From assembly GCF_030463565.1 (NCBI RefSeq), contig NC_134649.1, positions 34,063,044 through 34,127,043 of the forward strand: a stretch of DNA of 64,000 bases, read 5' to 3'. Origin of the DNA: Pelecanus crispus (Eukaryota > Chordata > Aves > Pelecaniformes > Pelecanidae). The first letter of the stretch is position 1. Every line of letters starts with the position of its first letter. This document shows, one piece after another, positions 35,931 to 46,380 of this stretch. The translations under genes were made by a program, and so were the position numbers. The notes beneath the pieces are model-generated. The model did not search any database and was not told the DNA's origin. It saw nothing but the letters and a program-made list of their open reading frames with translations.

Positions 35931-36004
35931 GAGCACATGCTTAACTTTGAGCACGCTGAGCATCCCATCGCAAAATACTCCATGATTTCAGCAGGACCGT
36001 GCTC
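35931..36004. repeat. Relic of an ancient amniote interspersed repeat
   Basis: GAGCACATGCTTAACTTTGA, then GCATCCCAT, then a decayed inverted counterpart ending ACCGTGCTC resembles an old repeat with a TGCTTAAGTT core and an inverted TTCAATGGG centre that I remember from reptile and bird genomes. The family name is uncertain. Related words occur at 46322-46380 and 57463-57520. Confidence 0.4.
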
Positions 36005-38539
36005 CGAACCATTCGTGGATTTCGTTGGCATCAGCAAAATAAATGGCTTGTTCTACATCACTTTTTTTTGTGACTCAAGTGTGCCTAAGAAAGCGGAACA
36101 GCAGAAGCCGTCCACTTCCCCTTGCCCAGTTTATTTTTACCACTGGTTGCTGTGGGAAGCTATTGTGATTCAGTGTTGCAGTAGGAAGTTACTAACGCTG
36201 CTCTTGCAGCAGAGGATGTTGAGGTTCTTATGCAAGCCACGGTGAAAATAGCTGACCTTTCAGTATGTTTATCAAAGCACCTTCAATTCATAAAGACAAC
36301 AGCAGCAGGTTGTGCAAAGAACTTACATCTGGGTCTAAAGCCCTTGGTGTACCGAAAACAGTGCCCAGAAATCTTATGGGGACTCCTTGGCTCCTCTTCT
36401 GCAGTGAGATGGAGGCAGGTGTAACCACCGGCGTGCAGTGCTGTGAAACCAGAAGAGAAATGTTTCACCTCCATTTTGCGGTCGCATTAACAACCACATA
36501 AGTTTCGGGACAGGCTCTAGGCACATCACCTGCAGAAGCAAGACCAGATTTCACCCTGATGAGAGCAAAAGCAAAATAATGTCACCTAACACCGGTGTGG
36601 CATCCTCTGCCTGCCCAGCCAGGTGCTGAGGGATATTGGGAGGGGAGCAATAGAGATTCCCCTCACTTCTCCCATCTCCAGGCCCTCAGGAGTATGGTGC
36701 ATCGTGGTGAATTCCCCGTGCAACCCGGCAGGCAGGCACAGGCAGGGCTGGCAGCTGCAGGCTGGGCAGCGCAGCGGGCAGCGGCTGGTGCCAGCCTGTC
36801 GGCATGCTGCCCTCTTGAGTCAGCCGCTCCAAAATGCACCACAGCCAAAAGCGAGACCGAGTTACCATCCTCCAGCACTAGGCTGCCTTTGCCAGGCCCT
36901 GCATGCTCCCCACAGCAGACAAGGCTGCCATCCAGGGGGATTTCTTCCGAGGAAGAAGAAATCTCTGCTCTGCAGAGAGCCATGGGTCTCCCCTTCAAAT
37001 CCCCTCCCAAGGAGAAAGCATCTTGCACCCGCAAGGTTTCCCAAAACATGGCAGATCAGAAGCACATAGGCTGGGGCCAGGATGCTGTGCACCAGCACCT
37101 CCTCCAGCACAACGGGGCTGGCTGGGGCTCAGGGGTCTTGGTGGTGTTTGTCTCACCACGTACATGGCTTTGCTGACAGCTAGAAGATCAGCATGTGTCC
37201 AGAAATGAGCAGCTTTCGGCTCAACTCCAAAGAGTGCCAAGTGCTTGTGACAAGGACAGTACAAAGCGATAACTGCTCTACACGTGGACCACCATCATCT
37301 CCATGCCATACCACCACAACTGGCTTTGGGTTTCTAATACACAGGGCTGTGTGCATCCTTCTGGTTGTTGTCCTGCTGTGGAAACATTCTCTCCTCCATC
37401 AGCCTTTCTACTCGATGCCCAGCATGGTGGCCAGCAACTTCCCCATGTCCACAGCCATGTCTTGCTGGCTTGGCTTCAGATTGCTTTTGTACTCACCCAT
37501 CTTGGTCTCCCGTGATGCTGATGTAGCCACCATCTTGGGTTCCTCGCCACCACCTCTCTTCTCCCAGGTTCTCCGACTGCTGAGCCTGCAGGCTGCGTTT
37601 TGATGTCTCTTTTCCACCTGGGTCTTTGTCTTGTGTTTTAGAAACAAAGACCATAACTGAGTCCTGGCAGAGCAGGAGGTAAATGCATCGCTAGCAGATG
37701 TCTACCGCAAACTCACTCCAGGTCCTGACTTAGCCCCTGCAGTGGATGTTGCCTCCAAGGACGTGACAGCTGCCACTTTGAGCCGAGGGAGCAGCCAAAA
37801 TCTGAAAAAAAGGGAAGAAAGTGTCGCATCACAAGGGGACTCATGGCACTTACTGCAGCTTAGGTGAGGGCTAGGGTTCCCAAGGATTTGAAGAGCAAAG
37901 CAAAAATATTTGTGATCAGAAGCTGGTGAGAAGTTAAACCACATTTTCTTCTTAAAAATGAACGTCTGAAAAGCATGCCTTTTCATTCTTTTTTTTTCTT
38001 TTTAACATGCACTTTCTCAGCACCATTGCACCCCAAAAGGGTTTTCTTTCCAGTCTGAGCTGTCAAAGCAGCCCTTCCCCCAACAACTCTGGGCGGTAGC
38101 AGCTAAACCTTCCTAGGACTTACCTTCTCGTTGCTCAGTCAGCTGTTTGCAACATCTAATAACAAGTATCAGATATGATTCATGGCCCAGATGTCAATCC
38201 ATAAAGCTATTATGCTCCTTCTAGCAGGAGTCTTCACCTGTCTCAGGTGCTCTGTGGTCAAATACCCATCAGTACCAAGAGAAGGTGCTCCTTCCTGGCG
38301 GCTTAACAACAGACTGGCAGCTCGGAGCAGTGTTTTATGAACGCTATTCCAGCTGGGAATTTTCTCAGATGACCTGGGCTCCCGGGGTGGCTTCTGGTTT
38401 GCTCTGTGACATTGAGCAAAATCACAATTTTTTATACTTCCCATCTGTAGAATGGGGCTGGTGCCTCCCCATCACCTTTGCAAGCATTTGGGTGCTAGGG
38501 AACAGGTAAGTGGGCTGGTAACATCCTCCTTGCACTGCT
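36005..38539. other. Non-coding stretch, nothing recognised
   Basis: Unique sequence. The longest open frame (193 codons, 36595-37176) has no recognisable domain and overlaps open frames on the other strand. Confidence 0.55.
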
Positions 38540-38990
38540 GAATTATTTCTCGGATTGAATCACTTTTTCTTTCTTAAAAAAAAAAAAAGGCTTTTTATTT
38601 AACTTTAACTTTCCTTCCTAATTACTTAATTGAGGTAGGAGTTATTTTGTCAGGGAAGGGCACTTGTTGATGGTTTACCCCATGTTTCATTAATGCATGT
38701 AAGAGGTTAACTCCTGGTAGAGAAATAGAAGCATGGTTTTAACAGTAAAAAAAAAAAAAAAAGGGCCCAAATTTGCTTCTACTCCTGCACTAATTTGCGA
38801 CTATTTTTATCAACGTTAACACTGAGCCAGGGTAAAAATACTCCCTAGAAAGTTTAGAATTTACATTTGTCTTCATATATATTCAGCAGAAATCTAGCTC
38901 CCCAGCCTCCGCACTGCCTAATCTGGATTCATTAGCTTCACCCGCCCCCGAGAAAAATGTCAGATGACTTTGGCCTGGTGAAGCACTTCA
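38540..38990. promoter_or_regulatory. AT-rich block with clustered TAAT sites (possible conserved element)
   Basis: After an A13 run at 38576-38588 comes AT-rich non-repetitive sequence with CTAATTACTTAATTGAGG, TTCATTAATGCATG and GATTCATTAGC, interrupted by A16 at 38747-38762. It contrasts with the GC-richer flanks. Conservation is not observable here. Confidence 0.25.
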
Positions 38991-39776
38991 CCCACAAATG
39001 CTCAGCGGGAGGATCTAAGCGCAGTGCTCTCCTTTCTGCAGCAAGCAGTCCCCATGGAGCGCCAGCTCTGACACTGCAGGCATCTAACTCGGCAGTGGGA
39101 ACAGATTCCCCTTCCTAACACAGCCCCACTTCAGGGCAAAGTCTGCAGTGGGCTCCACCCTGCGAGGATGCCAAGCCCTGGCAAGCATCTTCCCCCCTGT
39201 TGCCCCAGCAAAGGCAGTAGATGTAGGCTGGGGAAGAACCGCCACAAGGAGAAACCTTCATGGTCCATCTTGTGAAGCACGAGGCAGCCATGAGCATATG
39301 CAAGCTGCACAGCCAGGTCCTTGGCTGGTGCCATTTTTCCTCTATTAAATGGGCACAGCATCCTTAGCCTCTCCGGGAGGCATTTTTGCTGCAGAGCTTG
39401 GAGACTTTCATGTCAACAGGTCAATGAATTCTGGTCCAAAGACTACAAAATTGTTCTCTGGCTTGTTCCTGCAGAAGCAGCAAACCAGCCCCTCCTGTGC
39501 AAAAGCCAGAAGGCATGTACAGTGGCTGGGCAGCTCAGGGCAGTTGTCTCCTCTTTGCATCTGCGCAACCTGACCTGATGTAGGAGCCTTCTCCTCAAGC
39601 TAGTCCTCGCCTTTCAACTGTGCAGGTCTCCAGGTAGATCTAGAAGCTCTGGGGCAACCGCAGGGGAGCAAAGCTGTGTGCAGAGTTCTGCAGGCTTTGG
39701 GGAATGTGGCCATCTCCACAGCAAAAATCAAGGCTCCAAGAACCCCATTTTCTGTTTTCTGTGATCATCTCTTAGT
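38991..39776. other. Non-coding stretch, nothing recognised
   Basis: Unique sequence adjoining the inverted CR1 pair. No exon is supported. Confidence 0.55.
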
Positions 39777-40075
39777 GGTCACAGAAGCACAGCATGGCTG
39801 AGGCCTCTAAGGAGCGTCCAGTCCAATCCATTTCTCACAGCAGCATCTACTAAGGCAGTTACTGCATCCCAGTTGGGAATCTCAATATCTCCAAGGATGG
39901 AGACTCTGCAACCTCTCTGGGCAACCTGATGCAGCGTTTGACCACCCTGACAGTGAAAAAGTGTTTTCTTATGCTTAACTGTCATGTCCCATGCTCCAAT
40001 TTGTTCCCATTGCCTCTCATCCTTTCACTGGGCACCCAAGGAAAGTCTATCTCCATCTTCAGGGTTTGAGGAAAC
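39777..40075 (-). mobile_element. CR1 LINE 3' fragment, antisense
   Basis: The + strand reads as the reverse complement of a CR1 3' end: GGTCACAGAAGCACAGCATG, then GTCCAGTCCAAT, then GGAGACTCTGCAACCTCT and GGGCAACCTG, then GTTCCCATTGCCTCTCATCC and GGGCACCCAAGG. Its 3' terminus is at the left, and the 5' truncation is near 40075. Confidence 0.85.
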
Positions 40076-40108
40076 CTCTGCATTTTTATGGAATAGGGTA
40101 TGCTATTA

Positions 40109-40579
40109 GGACCACAAAGATGATCCGAGGGCTGAAGCACCTCTCCTATGAGGACAAGCTGAGAAAGTCGGGGTTGTTCAGCCTGGAGAAGAGAAGGCTG
40201 CGACGGGACCTTATTGCGGCCTTTCAGTACTTAAAAGGGGCCTACAGCAAGGATGGGGACAATCTTTTTAGCAAGGCCTGTTGTGACAGGACAAGGAATA
40301 ATGGATTTAGACTAAAGAAGAATAGATTTAGACTAGACATAAGAAAAACATTTTTTACAATGAGGGTGGTCAAGCACTGGCACAGGTTGCCCAGAGAGGT
40401 AGTGGAGGCCCCATCCCTGGCAACATTCAAGGCCAGGTTGGACGGGGCTCTGAGCACCCTGATCTGGTCAAAGCTGTCCCTGCTCACTGCAGGGGGGTTG
40501 GGCTAGATGACCTCTAAAGGTGCCTTCCAACCCAAAGCATTCTATGATTCTGTGATTCTATGATTGTATGATTCTATGC
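40109..40579 (+). mobile_element. CR1 LINE 3' fragment with intact terminal repeat
   Basis: This is sense CR1 3' sequence. Landmarks are GGGCTGAAGCACCTCTCCTA, TTCAGCCTGGAGAAGAGAAG, GTTGCCCAGAGAGGTAGTGG, GGGTTGGGCTAGATGACCTC and TTCCAACCC, ending in 8-base ATTCTATG-type units at about 40543-40579. The 171-codon open frame across this element and the preceding one is repeat-derived, not a gene. The complete tail marks the true 3' end; the 5' part is missing, as usual for CR1. Confidence 0.95.
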
Positions 40580-43239
40580 TTCCACCTGGGTGAAAAAAAA
40601 TCCAATCTGCAGAGCCAAAAACTAATTTATCTGGGAAATATTGGCCCAGCTCTTCTCACAGTACTTTGGCTGGGATAGCTGTTTAAATGAGAACTTCAGA
40701 GGTCCTCACACTTTCTATGAAAACCAGGAGAGAAAGGGGGCTTGTGTTTAAGCAGAGGCCAAGAATGCTCATGGGCTCCACCAGCAAGGGAAGGCAGCTC
40801 CAATCTAATTAAACTCGGAAAACATCATTGAGCAACAACTGCTTCCCTTCTTCCCTGCCACTGCTTCCTGGGCTCCAGGCTCCTTCCAGAGGAAGAACTG
40901 GAGAATATTTAAGATTATTTACCCTTTTAGCAATGGATTTTAAATGAGCAGGTATGGAAGCAGCATGCCACCACCTTTACGAAATCCTTCCTTGCGGAAG
41001 AGGGGGCAGCTCCGATGCTCCCTTTGGCATTAGACTCTCCAGAGTGTGTCACTGCAATGATGGAGCAGGACAGGATATTTATGGGACTTAAAAAGCCACT
41101 AACATCTACTCAAGCCTGTCTCACGCATATATCAGACACAAAATGCACAGTGTGTAGTTGAATATATACCTACATACCCCATTTCTAATCATTCCTCCTT
41201 TTGTATGCCCCAAAAAGCTCTTCCTCCATAGAAAACAGGCAGGCAAGAGAGGAACAGCCCAAGAGAGCGAGTGCAGGACCTGTTGGTGCTATCTGAGTGC
41301 CTTCTGTCTGATCCACTCGCATCTCCATTGCCTCCCCGGCTCTGCAAGTTTCAGCATCCTCGGCCGCCCGCCCTGCACACACGTCAGTTCCTCGGCAGCT
41401 TCTCCCAGGCGGCTGGGCTGTTTTCAAGAAGCAATTTCCTGCAGAAAAGTATTTCTTTTTCAAGGAGGCTAAGTGGCAAGCTTCCTGGTGCAGGCTTTTC
41501 ACAGGAAACAATTGCAAAAGCAGCTTCACCACCCACCAGGAAGGGCTGTAAATGAGCAGGACAGGCGGATGCTGCACCCAGCTCTGCATCCCTAACCCAG
41601 CTCCCCCCCCATACATGCTCGGGGGGTGAGTTTTGTGCCCCTTTCCCACCTCTCCCAAGCTGCTGCTGGGATGCTGGCTTGGGGCAGGGGAAGCAGACAG
41701 ATGGGGAAAACCTGAGATGGGTGCAGGCAGTGCAGAGCCTCCCAGGGAAGGTGCTGTGTGGCCCCTCCAGCTCCCAGCCTGTGCCCCTGGTCGGAGAAGG
41801 TGAGAGAAGCTGAGAGAAGACACGATGACTTTGACAGGTCTTGGCTCACCAGCCTTCATGCTCTCCCTCCTCACTACATTGCTGGGTCTGATTTCAAGCA
41901 AGGGCACCAAACACCAGGACAGGCTTCTCTCCCCACCCTGAGCTGGGCAGTCACTGCTCCTCAGCGAGGAGCCTCCTGCGAGGCACCTGGGTTTCTGAGT
42001 GCTCCTCTGAAATGCAAACACTGCCAGGACTTCTGCCCACTGCTGAAAGGCTGAGGCAGCCCAGCTCAGCTCTGCTGTGGTGGATCCAAGGCAGTCCCAG
42101 TGGCTTCGGCAACGCTATCTGGGATTTACACTGTGACAAGATCAGAGGCAGACTCAGCAACGTGGCGGTGCTCCACATCCCTGCCTATCAACGAAACCCC
42201 AAGCTGCACCAATTAAGCCCTTAGTCAATGCAGAGATACTGGGGAAGGAGGTTGCACCATGCTGCTGCTTCCCACTGTGCGTGGCTTTAAAGTCAATTAT
42301 TGTTCATATCCTCTTATTCCAATGAATGGGGCAGGTCTCCCAGCCAGTGTGTGTCCCCCCACAACTCGGCTTTTCATTCACATAGTTGTTCTGGTTTGGA
42401 TGCATTTGGTGGCTACTAACAGACGAGCAATCCAGGCTCCTGCCCCGCTTTGAGGTCTCACTACCTGTGCTGTGGCAACACTGCTTTTTCATTGAGAAGT
42501 TTTGCCAGCCATCCATGAAAAGCTCTGTTTCCGGAGCTTTTTTTCTTGCACCAAGTCCTCTGGTTTTGCAACCCCTCATTGCAATTAAAATAAAACTGAA
42601 CAAAACCCAAGAAGCCATTTCCGTGAAGCATTTCATGAGCAAGAGGCTGGTTCCCCTTTCAGAGCATCAGAAAATTACTTCTGTTTTCCTCCCAGTGTTA
42701 GTAATATTCAGCTGAACCCCGCTTTTTTTCCCAAAAAAGTTTAGTTTCCAGGAAACAAAAATTTATTTTGAACACAAAGCATCTATTGGGACAATCTTTT
42801 TCACTTGTTTTTGGGTTTGGTTTTTTTTTTTATCTAATGTATTTAACAAAATTCCAATTTTCTGTGAACTTGTTCAGCAATCCCTGCCAGTCACTGGTCC
42901 AGCCTGTTTGACACTCTTGGGTACACTCACAGCTTTCGGATACACATATATGACCTGCAAGAACATGACCCAGCACAGAGGGAACTGGTCCAGGTCTCAG
43001 GGAAGAGACTGGTTCCTTCCCAGCTCACCACTGGCCTAATTGTGTGATGGTGGGCAGGTACCTCCTCCCCGTCTGTGTCCTGCTTCCTGATCCTTGAAAT
43101 GGGGTTAAAGCCCCTTCATGCAGCACTTTGTTTGGCCTAAGAGTTGGCAAGAAATACCTGAAACGCCCACAAGGTGCAAGTCCAGTTTCCACCAGTGGCA
43201 GCAGTGCTTGGTGACAAAGGAGGAATCAAAACCTTTGTC
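40580..43239. other. Non-coding stretch with one long unassigned open frame
   Basis: On the minus strand 42021-41185 stays open for 278 codons. The first true ATG in that frame is at 41859, leaving 224 codons. The translation is rich in Ser, Pro, Gly and Leu with no domain I recognise, and no convincing splice or Kozak context. The rest is unique sequence. Confidence 0.5.
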
Positions 43240-43745
43240 CTCCTTCTCCCTTGGCCTGCTGGCAACGCTCTTCCCAAGGCAGCCCATGATGTTATTGGCT
43301 GTGAGAGTGCATTGCCGGTTCATGGTCAACCTGTTGTCCACCAGGACCTCCCCAGGTTTTTACCTGCAAAGTTACTTTCCAGCTGATTGGCCCCCGGTGT
43401 GTACTGGTTGCATGGGGTTATTCCTCCCCAGGGACAGGAGTTCATACTTCCCTTTGTTGGACTTCATGAAGCTCCTCTCTTCCCATTGAGGTCCCTCTGA
43501 ATGGTAGCATCACCCTCTGATGGATCAGATGCTCCTCCCAGTTTTGTATCTTCTAAAAGCTGGTGCACTCGGTCCCATCATCCAGGTTGTTAATAAAGAA
43601 GTTAAACAATATTGGACCCAGTGCCGACCCTTGGGGCACACCACCAGCCTCCAGCTGGACTTTGAGCTGCTAACCACAACCCTCTGGGCACGGCCATTCA
43701 GCCTGGTTTTAGTTCATCTCACTGTGCACCAGAAAGGACATGCCA
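43240..43745 (-). mobile_element. CR1 LINE fragment from the reverse-transcriptase region
   Basis: Translated on the minus strand in broken frames, this matches the CR1 RT region and the part after it. Pieces include a GVPQGSVLGPxLFN-like stretch, [11 protein letters not shown], then MKSNKGKYELLSLGRNNPM-like residues and VDNRLTMNRQCTL with KSVASRPRE. The catalytic FADD box is destroyed by a small deletion near 43550, and the frame is shifted several times. It is a dead copy lacking both ends. Confidence 0.9.
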
Positions 43746-45659
43746 GTATGGTCTGGAGAAGGAGACCTGCCCTCTGAGTGCTGTGGGCCTGTCTCGCTGT
43801 GCCTACCTAGCTGCTGAGCCAAGGCAAAGATGTCGTGGCTGCAGCTCCTGCTCCTTCTGTGCCCAGCTTTGCAACTAGTCCTGTGGTTCCTTGCTGTGCT
43901 GTAGGTCAGGGAGGAAGATGCCACAATTTTCCCAGATATCCTCCAAGCCCCTTGGTGAGGCATTGAGGAATTTATCTATTTCACAACAGCCAAGCCCTGG
44001 AAGCTTGCTGGACACTCAGCCCAGTCTATAGCTCCAGCAAACACAGTGGGCAAGGTGCTGGATGGTATTGGTGTGAGGAAGCAATGCACAACCAGTCATC
44101 ATGGAAGGCACTTGCTAGATCCCACCTGAGACACCATGCACATTGCCATGCCTGCTGACAGCATCATCTCTGAAGGGTTCTCGAGGGTCTGGAGCTTGCT
44201 CGAGCGTGCCTTGGAGGGGCCAGCTTTGGTGGCCAAAGGGGACTTGGGGGAAACCTTCCCAGCTGTAATAGCAGCTCAGCCTGCTCAGGCAGCTGCTATA
44301 GCTGGAATGGCCCCGGGACACGTGCAAAGCCCAGGGAGTAGGGAGAGCTCACATCATTTAATAGCTCAAGTGGTGGAGCAGGGAGAAAGGATGGGATTTG
44401 AGACATATGCTTCTCCACATCTGACTGCTGACCACCACAGGGGGGACACATGGCCTGGGGACACACAGGGCACAAGGAAAAGGGGATCCTGCAAGCAGCT
44501 TGTGCCTTTTCAGCACACACGTGCATTGTGCCTGTGTGTCACCGTTTCTTCACTCACGATTTGAAAAGTGAGGAAGCAGTGATCAGAGAAAGAGGTGACC
44601 AGGCAACTTTTAAGCAAACACATCCTGGGGAATGAGTCACCAGCTTTGCGTAAGAAGCCAGACTCATCTCTGGAGGAAGAGGGGCAGGCAGAGCCTCAGG
44701 CAAGATGAATGCTCCAGGGAGATGCCTGCAGCATGATTAAAAGGCAACTTGGACCTTGCTTTAGGAGACCCATCTTGGATGGCAGCTGGAGGTGTGACAT
44801 CAAAGCTGAGCAGGCTCTGGGTGCGCCTACGCAGCTCAGCACACAGTGAGCCAGTCCCAGCCCTGCAAAACAGCTGGCCACAAGGACACAGTGGTGGGAG
44901 CACAGTTCATTGGGGTAGGCTACTCCCAGGAGCTGGAGAAATCACAGCATCCACCTAACCCACGCGTCTCTCAGGAAAGCTAGGGAAAGCTTCGGTCCGA
45001 GGGGTGGCATTTCTCACAAGGAATGTTATTTCCTTGAAAACCATGGGTATTCATGTCAAATAAGAGCTATTAGCAAAGTGGCATCAGATGCATTGAGCCA
45101 GTTGAGTCAGAAGGTAATTTCCAACAGCACATAAGGTAATCTCCAAGGACCAGGAGTGTTTCATCACCACTGATGTTTTACTGGTGACATCTTCAGCTGT
45201 TTTTCTTTTAAGAATCAGCCTTTTGTTTACTATTTTAGCTTATTTGCCCAAGGAAAGCCTTTCATTTACTCTCCAACATTACCTGTAGCTTTTCATTTGA
45301 GTGGGTGAAGAAGGAGGTGGAAGAGGAACAGCTCTCAGCAGCATGGCCAGTGTGCCAGAAATGATACCCTTTTTTTAAGCTATTCATAAAGATAACGAGA
45401 GATGAAAAGGTTGTGTCAGGAGAGGGATCTTCTCTAGTTGGAAAACATGAAATACGAGAGCACTGCTGTCTTTTCTGCTGGGTCCCTGGCATTTCTGATG
45501 CTCTCTCTCTGCCAGGGTTTGACCTATGGGGCAGATGCCCCAGAAGGGCAGCCAAAGCGGACAGATGGATGGGAGAGGAGCCCACCGAGGGACTCACACC
45601 CATCCTAGAGGGGCTGCAAGGCCTTAAAGAGAGAAGAAGATCTGGCTGGAAAAAAAAAA
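43746..45659. other. Non-coding stretch, nothing recognised
   Basis: Unique GC-richer sequence. Open frames up to 142 codons (44136-44564) resemble no family. Confidence 0.55.
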
Positions 45660-46020
45660 TCTCAGAGCCCAGACTTGTTGGGTGAAAGGTGTTGGAAATG
45701 CAAATTATTAATTTAAAGAACTGGGACAGGAACCAGGGGTGCCAGGCTGAGCTGTTATCTGCTGCATCAGCTGCGAGTCTGGCTCAGTATTTCAAAATAA
45801 AATTAGACTTGCAGTATATGTCTTTAAATATTTAAATTACTTTCAGTAATTCATATGGTGACATTTAAACAAAGTACGCCAAGCAAACGGCTCCCAGTGC
45901 TAAAAGGAAATGTTTGCAGGTAATAATATTTAATTTAAGAGGGAACAGCTGATATCAAGGCAGAATCTTAATGCTGAATTCAACCTACATTCCTCTCTGA
46001 ACCAAGAAATGAAGAATAAA
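45660..46020. promoter_or_regulatory. AT-rich block with octamer and TAAT sites (possible conserved element)
   Basis: This contains a perfect POU octamer ATGCAAAT at 45698-45705 followed at once by TATTAATTTAA. Further along are TTTAAATATTTAAATTAC, GTAATTCATATGG and TAATAATATTTAATTTAAG. It is non-repetitive and AT-rich between GC-richer flanks. Confidence 0.3.
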
Positions 46021-46321
46021 TCCCTGGACCTGAAAATGGTTAAACATGTAGAGTGATGTGATTAAAGCACTGGTCCCAGGCACCCCAACAGAGCTGTGAA
46101 TTACGTTCATGCCAAAATATTTGCAGGATTAGGGCCTCTGTGCAACATTGCTTCATGGGCTCCCAAAGATGGAGATGGGCAGGTCCACATCGGGAGCTGA
46201 GGACCGCCAGTCTTAGTGACACAAACCCCTCCTGCCCCTCTCTGTGGCACCTTCCCTGCTCCCCTGCCCACCCACATCCTTCTTGGCCCCTTTCCTTTGA
46301 GTCTGTTTTAGTAACTAAAGG

Positions 46322-46380
46322 CAAAATCCAGCCTGGGTACAAACAAGCAAAACTCAATGAAGTCAACTTACACACAGGCT
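46322..46380. repeat. Relic of an ancient amniote interspersed repeat
   Basis: AAAATCCAGCCTGGGTAC followed by AAGCAAAACTCAATGAAGTC resembles the AAATCCTGCC / CAAAACTCCCATTGAAGTC arrangement of an old amniote repeat. The nearby GCAGGATTAGGGCCTC at 46123-46138 may belong to the same insertion. Confidence 0.4.

Noticed and set aside
36595..37176. 193-codon + strand open frame
   Set aside because: Composition is ordinary, frames on the opposite strand are also open, and no domain is seen.
39991..40506. 171-codon + strand open frame that looks protein-like
   Set aside because: It translates the CR1 3' region, which is not coding in intact CR1, and crosses two oppositely oriented fragments.
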